A DNA stretch of 64,000 nucleotides from Clonostachys chloroleuca (taxonomy: Eukaryota; Ascomycota; Sordariomycetes; Hypocreales; Bionectriaceae): contig JBANAY010000003.1 of the NCBI GenBank assembly GCA_037952775.1, positions 27,032,001 through 27,096,000 of the forward strand, read 5' to 3'. Position 1 is the stretch's first letter; each line of letters starts with the position of its first letter. The position numbers and the translations under genes were made by a program. The notes beneath the pieces are model-generated. The model saw only the letters and a program-made list of their open reading frames with translations. It was not told where the DNA came from and searched no databases. This document shows, piece by piece, positions 55,101-64,000 of the stretch.

Positions 55101-57340
55101 ATATCTAAAAAGAATAATAAACTCTATTTAATTATTAATTATTATTAACTAAATAAGATTATATATAAAGATAAAATACTCTTATTACTAATTATAGAAC
55201 TTAGAAACTAATTATAAAATAAATAGTAGTTTATTATATTAGATCTAAAGAAAGCTTATAATTTAATATAAATTAAAAAAGAAAATAAATAGAAAATAAT
55301 ATTTAAAATAAAGTTTAGTTTATATAAATATCTTATTATATTCTTTAGATTAATAAATATATTTATAATATTCTAATAAATAATTAATTAAGTATTCTAA
55401 AAATATTTTAATATCTTTATAATTATATATTTTAATAATATTTTAATATTTTTAGATAATTTAGATATATATAAGGAATATATATATAAAATTTTAAAAA
55501 AACTAGAAAATATAAATCTCTTAGTAAAATCTAAAAAAAAATTAATTTTATATTAAAAAAATTAACTTTCTAGAATATACTATTTAACTAAATAAAATAT
55601 AAATAGAAAAAAGTAAAATTATTATAATTTCTAAATAGAAAGAACTAACTAATATTAAGAAAGTATAAACTTTTCTTAGATTTACTAATTACTATTAATA
55701 ATTTATTAAGAACTATAGAAAGATTATTATATTCTTATATAATTTAATAAAGAAAGAAAAAGAATTTTAATAGAATTTAAAATATTAAAATATATTTAAT
55801 AATATTAAGAACTATATAACTAATAAATCTATACTATAGATATTTAATCTTAATAAAAAAGTAGAATTTAAAACTAATATTTTAGATTTTATAATTAGTA
55901 TATAAATTAACTAAAAAGATAATAAAGAAAGACTATATTCTATAATATTCTATTTAAAAAAACTATATAGTATAGAACTTAATTATTCTATTTATAATAA
56001 GAAATTTATAGTTATTATATATATATTTAAAGAATTTAAATACTACTATCTAGAGATATAATATAAGATTAAGATATATATAGATTATAAAAATATTTAG
56101 TATTTTACTATAACTTAATAACTTAATAGAAAATAAATATACTATACTAAATATTTAATAGAATAAAATAATATTATAATTACCCTAGTTTATAAAAAGA
56201 TATATAAACTATAGTTTTAAAATATAATATTTATATATAAATTAAATCTATAAAATATAAATTCTATAGAGAACTTAAATTAGTATAAATATTAGAATAA
56301 CTATAGTAATTAATATTCTTTAACTATATTATTAAGTTACTATTATTAATAGAACTAATAATAGAAGTATAATATAATAGTATTTTAATTATTATTAATA
56401 GATTTATAAAATATAAATATTTTATTCTATATAAAGAAGTAAGCTCTATAGAAGATCTTATATATTAATTCCTATAATATATAATTAGTTATTATAAATT
56501 ATCTAAAGAAATAATCTTAAATAGAGAAATAATATTTATCTCTAAGTTTTAATAATTATTTATAATATAAATAAATACTAAATATAAGCTTTTAATAGCT
56601 TATTATCCTTAGAGTAATAAATAAATAGAATACTTAAACTAAATATTAGAATAATACTTATAAATATATATTAATTATAAATAAAATAATTAGATATAAT
56701 TACTATCTATAGTATAGATTATATATAATAATTTAGTATAAGAGTTTATCTAACTTATATCTATATATATAAACTATAGTTATAAATTAGAATTTTAAAA
56801 CTAATAAATACTTAATAGATTAAATATACCTACTACTATACTTATAAAAGAAATATTATACTTATTATATATAGAAATAAAAATAGAATTAGAATTTATT
56901 AAAAAAAAAATAAAAAAATATTATAATAAAATAAAATTAAAAGAACTAATTTTAAAGAAGAGAGATAAAGTTTATTTATTCTATAAAAATATTATAATAA
57001 TATAACTAAATAATAAATTAGATTATAAAAAACTAAAACTATATAAAATTAAAAGTAAAAAATTAGATATTAATTATAAACTATTACTACTAGATATAAT
57101 ATATATCTATCTTATTTTTTATATCTTATTATTTAAAAAAGTATTAGAAAATACTCTAGATTAAGATTATTTAATTAAAATCTATAAAGAAAAATATAAG
57201 CTAGAAAAAATATTAAAAAAGAAGATTAAAAATAGATAGATATTTTATTTAATAAAATAGAAAGAATATAATAAAAAAGATAATATATAGGAACCTATTA
57301 AATATCTAAAGAACTATTAGTAGTTTATTTATTAGTTCTA
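52178..57340 (+). mobile_element. RIP-degraded Ty3/gypsy retrotransposon
   Basis: Composition is about 80-85% A+T with dense TA dinucleotides and stops in all frames, as RIP leaves behind. Allowing C-to-T and G-to-A changes, the plus strand still shows pol in order. Reverse transcriptase lies at about 55080-55580 (a decayed LRLIIDYRxLNKIT block and a LDLKKAYNLI-like block). RNase H lies at about 55850-56150 (a decayed ELNYxIxxKEFIVII block), and integrase at about 56500-56720 (remnants of the AYYPQSNKQIEYLNQILEQY type). No LTR could be delimited. Confidence 0.82.
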
Positions 57341-57343
57341 CTT

Positions 57344-60300
57344 ATTAAGATTTACCCTATAGACTATAGGGTAGATCCAGATTATTCTATATTAGTTAAT
57401 TAAATAATCTCAGATTAGTATAGAGTAAGAAGGAATAAAATAACTAATTTAAAGCTTTCTAAAAGCTAAAAGCTCTCTAAAACTACTAGTTTAACTTACT
57501 ATAACTATCTATTAGGGTAATTATATTAGTAGTTATAACTATTATAATAGCTACTATAGTATTCTTACTAGTAATCCTATATTATACTAAAGTAGCTATA
57601 TTAGCAGATTTTATATCTATAGTAATATTTATATTAGTAGATCTTATATCTACTATATAAGAACTTTAGTATTTAGTTTAGTAAATCTTATAATTACTAT
57701 AGTAACTATATTAATAGACTTTATATTTACTATAGTACTTATATTAGTAGTTTTATATCCCCCTATATAAGAACTTTATAGTAGTTATAAGTCTATATTA
57801 TAGAAGATAATATATTATCTTTAGAGTTCTTATAGTCTAGAAATATTTATAAATATAGAGCTTTCTTCCTACTAGATAGAGATTCTATAAGTTATTAATA
57901 TACTCTTTTATCTACTTTATAATTTATTTTTCTTAGTTATTCTATAGCTAATAGAGCTTTATTTTCTCTTATAGAGCTTATACTTTCTATTATACCCTTT
58001 TAAATAATCCTTCTCTAGTATTTCAGAGCTTACCCTATAGACTTTATTTACTCTAGATCTAGCTTACCCTATAGCTAGTCTACCTTATACTAGAGATCTT
58101 AATCTTTTAAAAGATTATAAGCCCGGGGGAGCTCTATCTTATAAAAAAGAGCTATATCTTTAGATTTAAGAGTTCTTACCTTATATTAGAAAAGTTATAT
58201 ACTTACCCTATATCTTAGTCTAGGTCTTAGTAGCTTCCTTTACTAAAGGAGATTTAAAATAGTTAATAAAGATAGCTATATAGAGAGATTAGCCTCTGAA
58301 GGTACTAAAACTTACTCTTCTTTAGTAGCTATTCTAATAGCTAGTACTATTACTATACCTAGCTAACTAATTACTTTTAGTACTACTAGTACTATTCTAA
58401 TAGCTAGTACTACTACTATAGCTAATTAATTAGTTAATTTTAATACTACTAGTACTATTCCTTCAGGCTCTATAGCAGAAAGTACTACTATTATTTAGAG
58501 CCTTTAGAATCTAAATACTACTGAAGCTATTACTACTATATATTATAAATAAAGACTACCTTCAGGCTATAGGAAGTTATATATAAAGCAGGATAGTACT
58601 AATCTATCTTAGTAACTAATAAGAGTAACTTTACTTTAGATAAATAAAGTCTTAAGTAAAAACTATTATAAATACTCTAGTAAATATACTAGTATATATA
58701 TATATTTATTTCTATAGCTTAGATATTTTTTTAGATAGTTATTAATAATATTATCTATATATCTATTATTACTAGCTCTATAATACTTATATATTAATAG
58801 TAACTTATATTATATAGCTTAAGATAACCTGATTATACTACTTAGAATAATACTCTAATTAGTTTAACCCTAATCTACCCTAGACCCTGTCTAGTATAAG
58901 TTAACTAACTGTTATACTATATAGTAAACCCTTTAGTAGCTAATAGCTGCTATAAACCTGCTATAATTACAGCAGACCCCTAGTACTATTAGTACTAGTT
59001 AATAGGCTTCTAGTACTACTAGTACTAACCTATAGAGCAGTTGGGCTTTATAATAGCCTAGCTTATAGAGCTTTTAAAGCTCTAACTCTCTAACTAGAGT
59101 TTTTAAAGACTCTATTATTAAGAACTTTAATAAAAGGGTTTATAAGTTCTCTAAAGCCTCTAAATTATAGGAGCTTTAAAATTTTAATTAGTAGAAATAA
59201 GCTCTAGAGATCTAATTTAGAGCTCTTAGCTTACTACTATTTATAGTAGAACCTACTATAGCTTAGTAGCTATTAGATCTAGATTAGGCTTTTTTACTTA
59301 TACTGCTAAAAGATAGCTATATAGAGAGTCTATAAGCTATTATAACTTAGTAGACCTCCTCTATAGAGATCTATAAATTACTAGTTAAATAGTTCTCTTA
59401 TAGTATTGAAATTTAGTATAGCTATCTATATACCTAATTTTATAGGCTCTATTATAGAGATTTTAAAAGCTCTTTAGAGGCCTTTAATAGTATATTTAAT
59501 AACCTTCTAGCTAGGCTATTACTAGCTCAGATTATTATAGCCTCTATAGATCAGGCTAATTAGTATCTAGAGGCTTTAAAAGGGGTTTTCCTATAGTAAG
59601 CTAAGTACTAATAGAATAATATTAGGATTACTAAAGCCTCTAGAGGCTCCCTAGAGCCTCTAAATCTATAGTTCCTTATAATAGACCTTCTGGAGGAATA
59701 GTATAATAAGAGCTCTTTAATAGCTAAAACTACTAATTATAGAACTAAATATACTAAAAGACCTATTAAAAAGAAGCTCTTAAGCTCTAAAAAGACCTTT
59801 AAAGGAAAGATCTAATAGAAAAAGTTAAAGCCTAAAGCCTCTAAAGATAAGCTAGCTAAACCTACTAGTTTTACCCTGAGCTATAGTCTAGAAAGCCTTT
59901 AAAGCCTATTAGAAAATAGTAATAAAGAGAGCCTCTAACTAGTCTTCTAGATCTATTAGTTCTCTAAACCTACTAGAATTATAATAGCTTTTATTACTAC
60001 TAGCTTTAGTAGTTAGGGGTATAGATTACTAAATACCCTTCTATATAATATAAGCTCTATAGTTTACTTAGTAAATAATAAGGTTTATTATAGAGATTAT
60101 AAAGCTCTAAAATACTCTGAAATAAGCTTTATTCTTATAGCTACTAGTAAGACCTACTCTAGAGGTATTAGAACTATTATATTTTAAGTTCTAATCTCTC
60201 TAAACCTCTTAATCTATAGGAATTTAGAGTTAAAAGAAGCTTTTTTCCTATCTACTCTAGAGACTAATATAGTTAGTAGGATAAAGTACTATAGTTTAGG

Positions 60301-61611
60301 AGATATCTTTCTAAGATAATAGCTATTTATAGATAATAGAACCTACTATAGCTTACTAAACTTTAAAAAATATAGTTTTTATCTATAGTTAAAGGGGGAA
60401 AAAACCCCTAAGCTAATAATACTAAAGGAGCTCTCTGCTTATACTAGCTATAGCTACTCTATAGAGATTTAAATTTTCTCTAAAGCCTCTGAATAAGCCC
60501 CTAAAATCCTAGATTTTATAGGGCCTAGTAAGTTTACTAAACCTACTAAATAATATATAATAGAGATTTAAATTCCCTCTAAGATCTCTAATTAGGCCTC
60601 TGAGGCCCTAGATCTTATAGAGTCTAGTAAGCTTACTAAGCCTACTAAATAGCCTACTGTAAAGCTTACTAAGCCTACTAAATAGTATACTATAACCCCT
60701 ACTAAGGTCCTTACTTATAAGCCTTCAGAAGGGAATTATCCTAACTTTAGTACTAAAGAGGCTTTAAAGTAAGGAACTATTAATACTATTAAGCTCCTAC
60801 TATAAGTACCTAAGATCTATAAAGATCTATTATAATTAGTAGGTATTTAGTATATATAGCTAGAGTATTTAGTTTTAAAAGATTAAGGTCTCTAGTATAG
60901 AGTAGACTAGCTGTAGGGTAAGCTAGGTCTAGGGTAGATAAAGCCTATAGGGTAGGCTTTAAAATACTAGAGAAGGATAATTATTTAAAAAGGTATAGTA
61001 AAAGGTATAGGCTCTATAAGAGAAAATAAAGCTCTATTAGCTATAGAGTAGCTAAGAAAGATAGACTATAGGGTAGATAAAAGAGTATATTAGTAACTTA
61101 TAGAATCTCTATTTAGTAGGGAGGAAGCTCTATACTTATAGATATTTTTAAACTATAAGAGCTCTAAAAATAATATATTACTTTCTATAATATAAACTTA
61201 TAACTACTATAAGATTCTTATATAGAGGGATATAAGACTATTAATATAGATACTATAGTAGTTATAAGGTTTACTAAACTAAGTACTAAGGTTCTTATAT
61301 AGTAGATATAAGATCTGCTAATATAAGTACTATAGTAGATATAAAGTCTGCTAATATAGCTGCTTTAGTATAATATAGGATTACTAGTAAGAATACTATA
61401 GCAGCTATTATAATAGTTATAACTACTAATATAATTACTCTAATAAGTAGCTACAGTAGGTTAAGCTAGTAGCTTTAGAGAGCTTCTAGCTTTAGAGAGC
61501 TCTAAGTTAGTTATTTTATTCCTTCTTACCCTATACTAATCTAAGATTATTTAATTAACTAATATAGAGTAATCTGGATCTACCCTATAGTTTATAGGGT
61601 AAATCTTAATA
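57344..61611. mobile_element. AT-rich element with about 0.75-kb terminal inverted repeats
   Basis: 57344-58105 and 60876-61611 are imperfect reverse complements, including the TATTAAGATTTACCCTATAG end, the TAGATCCAGATTA block, TTAGTTAATTAAATAATCT, and the AGCTTACCCTAYAG block. The left end itself contains a small palindrome (TACCCTATAGACTATAGGGTA type). The interior (58106-60875) is RIP-like, with stops in all frames and small tandem repeats (for example AAGCTTACTAAGCCTACTAA near 60640). The class is unknown; long inverted ends suggest a DNA transposon, or two inverted retroelement copies. Confidence 0.75.
58688..58915 (-). repeat. Inverted copy of 61729-61955
   Basis: This segment is the reverse complement of 61729-61955 with few differences, including the CCTAGACCCTGTCTAGTATA and TAAGTTAACTAACTGTTA stretches. 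It lies inside the long-TIR element while its partner lies outside it, so the two inverted pairs interlock. Confidence 0.85.
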
Positions 61612-61728
61612 CTTAGGGCTTTAGTTACTAAAGAAGACTATTAAAATTATAGAAGGTTTTTCTAATTTTAGCTCTATAAGAGAGAAAGATTTTCTCTATT
61701 TAGTCTATATTAGTACTAAAAGCTATAT

Positions 61729-61955
61729 ATAACAGTTAGTTAACTTATACTAGACAGGGTCTAGGGTAGGTCAGGGTTAAACTAATCAGAGTATTATTCT
61801 GAGTAGTACGATCAGGTTATTTTAGGTTATATAATATAAGTTACTATTAATATATAAGTATTATAGAGCTAGTAATAATAGATATATAGATAATATTATT
61901 AATAACTATCTAAAAAAGTATTCTATCTAGTAAAATAAATATATATATATACTAA
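61729..61955 (+). repeat. Partner of the 58688-58915 inverted copy
   Basis: See the partner. The position, just before an LTR-retrotransposon-like region, suggests that both may be LTR fragments of one family. Confidence 0.85.
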
Positions 61956-62079
61956 GATAATATATATAATATAGAATATATTATTAGTAATTAGCTAGTA
62001 TTATAGTTAATATATAGAATATTAATTATATTACTTAACTGTATATAATTATATATAATAACTAAGGGTGGTCTTTAGG

Positions 62080-64000
62080 TAATACAGGGGTTATTTATAA
62101 TATAATATCCCCTCCTATTAGTTTTATTCTTAAGACTATATTTAGCAGTCTAGTTAGTATATTATCTAACTTCCTTTCTTTATTATTTATACTAATACTA
62201 TATTATCTAGTTATATTTCTAAAATAAAAGTATTAAAAACTAAGTTATCTATAATTTATAGGAATACTTTTCTTTTTATTATTCTGAATAATCCTTCTAT
62301 TATACTAGTATATTCCTACTATAAAGGTTATAGTAAGTATCAGTGGTCACCTGACAGGTCATATATACCCGCAGGAGGGCTTATTATTTAATACTGGTCC
62401 AGATTATAAGCTTCCTTTTCGAAGGTTAGGAATTAATAAATCTATTAACAGCGATCTAAGTACTCTTCTCAGATAACCCTTAGTTGTATCTATAGCTATC
62501 TATCAGGCTTCACCTTGATACTCTCCTTATAATACTATCTAGTACTAATATATTAATTCCTCTTCCTATTCAGGGTTAGAGACTATTAAGGGAATATACT
62601 ATAGATCCAACTGCTGATTACCTGTATACCCCTAGCGAGTTAACGGATAATCTGTATATATTAATTTCACTGATAAAAGAATAAGAAGAAAAGGCCCAAC
62701 AGCTTATAAGAGAGCTTTGAGACTTATAAAACAGTATAGCACTCGATAAGCTCTAAGGTTATATCTAGTAAGTAAGAGAAGTATAGCTACAAGCTGCTGC
62801 CGAACTCCAAGGGGTAACTGCCCGCTAACAATAGGACCTTATCGAGCCTATTGACTAACCTACCCCGGTTGACTTATTTACCTAACCTGGGTTAATAGCC
62901 AGGAATACTAGCTCGCAGGAGGAAAGCAATAGTATCTACCTACTCCTACAGGAGGTTTACAGCCTGAGGGAGAAGGTTCAAGGGATAGAGAAGGATACCC
63001 CTGGGAGGAGGTAATCCAGAACTATTTATAAGGATAATAATAAGCCTGTAGAGAGGTACAAGCGAACTAAAGGAGACCTATAGGCTAAGATCTAGATAAT
63101 AGCTCCTATATACTATAGTAAGAGCTAGGTAGAGCTTCAGGTCTATCTAGTATACCTCTAAGTAGTCTTCCTCTAAGAGAACTTTAATACTAATACTCGA
63201 AAGGTAGTATATACTAGTACTTACTTATAAGGTATAATAGAGGTATAATAGTAATACTATCTATAGAAGTACCCTATTACTACTATTTCCTAGAAGATAT
63301 ATTAGAAGTAGCTAGAGGAGGGAATTAGTAATAGTCCTATATATATAATTAAAACTATGCAGAAACTGCTGTATATAAGGCTTGTAGCAGGCCAGAAGTT
63401 TAGGTTATATACTGACTACTATGAATCTGTACTTAGCAAAATACCGGAGGAGCTCCCCGAGGTATTCTAAATAGCTCTCTTCCTAGAGATCTTACCTGTT
63501 AACTTCTATAAGCAGGTACTAAGTAAAGGGGTACCCAGTAACTAGAAGGAGCTTCTTAACTAAGGAGTTATTATAGAAATACTTATAGAGGCCTCTAAGA
63601 CTAGCAGTATAGCTTAATCTCACTCTTATCTAAGATATTATAATATAACTACTTCGTAAGAGACCTGCCTAACTGCAGATATAAGAATACTATAGAGAAG
63701 GGGTTCAGATAGAGCTAACTATAGGTAGGAATACTGGAAATATAGTAAACCGGGCTATATAAGAGATTACTATAAGGCTCCTGATTATACGGAGTGCTAA
63801 AGTAACTAGTATATAACTGAGATATATACTAAGTAGGTTAGGGGCTCTGAGCTAGATACTGTTCTATACATTCATAAAATATAATAGGATAGGGCGAGCT
63901 GTATTAACTTAAGGATAAGGAGAGTAGTACAGCTCAGGCGAGAGGGATACTGGGAAAAGGTAACTATACTGTTTAATCTATAAGCAGATATTAGTATCCT
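62080..64000 (+). mobile_element. RIP-mutated retrotransposon fragment with gag-like remnant
   Basis: Composition is less extreme than upstream. Around 63720-63800 a decayed zinc-knuckle frame reads YWKYSKPGYIRDYYKAPDY, consistent with a CCHC knuckle in which Cys and His codons have mutated to Tyr. The preceding 800 bp have the helical, charged look of gag. The element runs off the window's right edge. Confidence 0.6.

Overview
This window looks like an accessory, repeat-rich part of the nuclear genome of a filamentous ascomycete (Pezizomycotina; Eurotiales is my guess, from an AmyR/MalR-like regulator, and is not proven). The grounds are short introns (46-81 bp) with GTRNGY donors, CTAAC/CTGAC branch sites and YAG acceptors; fungus-specific families (PNP-NACHT-ankyrin NLR, DUF3435, DUF1752, DUF2235, Ecl1-like, gasdermin-like); and an AT-saturated 12-kb block typical of RIP-mutated transposons. 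Genes are sparse and many carry one or two frame lesions.

Layout. 1-3.8 kb: minisatellites, a striking array of 14-bp palindromes, one small ORF and dispersed repeats. 5.8-9.7 kb: an NLR-type receptor (PNP, NACHT, 12 near-identical ankyrin repeats) with three coding lesions. 12.6-13.4 kb: a short DUF1752 protein. 14.4-16 kb and 35.6-37.1 kb: two copies of a segment carrying a 14-3-3-like gene. 17.1-22.4 kb, minus strand: a 1327-residue TPR-repeat protein spliced to a subtilisin-like protease, followed by a 278-residue gasdermin-like protein. 25.3 kb: a secreted, Kex2-type cysteine-rich protein. 28.1 kb: a small Ecl1-like protein. 29.8-31.5 kb: a Zn2Cys6 regulator broken by two frame changes. 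39.3-44 kb: a DUF3435 relic and a head-to-head pair of DUF2235 hydrolases (one broken, one intact). 45.2-48.8 kb: gene remnants, a broken BTB gene and a C2H2 protein. 49.1-51.8 kb: an intact five-exon DUF3435 tyrosine-recombinase-like gene. 52.2-64 kb: RIP-degraded retrotransposons and an element with about 0.75-kb terminal inverted repeats.

How they fit together. The best candidate system is the TPR-subtilase plus gasdermin-like pair. It resembles the protease/gasdermin pairs known to drive regulated cell death in fungi (HET-Q2/HET-Q1), but here the protease follows a long TPR array, which would act as a sensor, with no nucleotide-binding domain. With the NLR it suggests a self/non-self recognition cargo. 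The DUF3435 gene lies at the edge of the RIP block and is transcribed toward these genes, which is the layout expected of a Starship captain and its cargo. That is inference: I could not identify element ends or target-site duplications.

All gene models were spliced by eye from reading frame and splice signals. No database searches were run.
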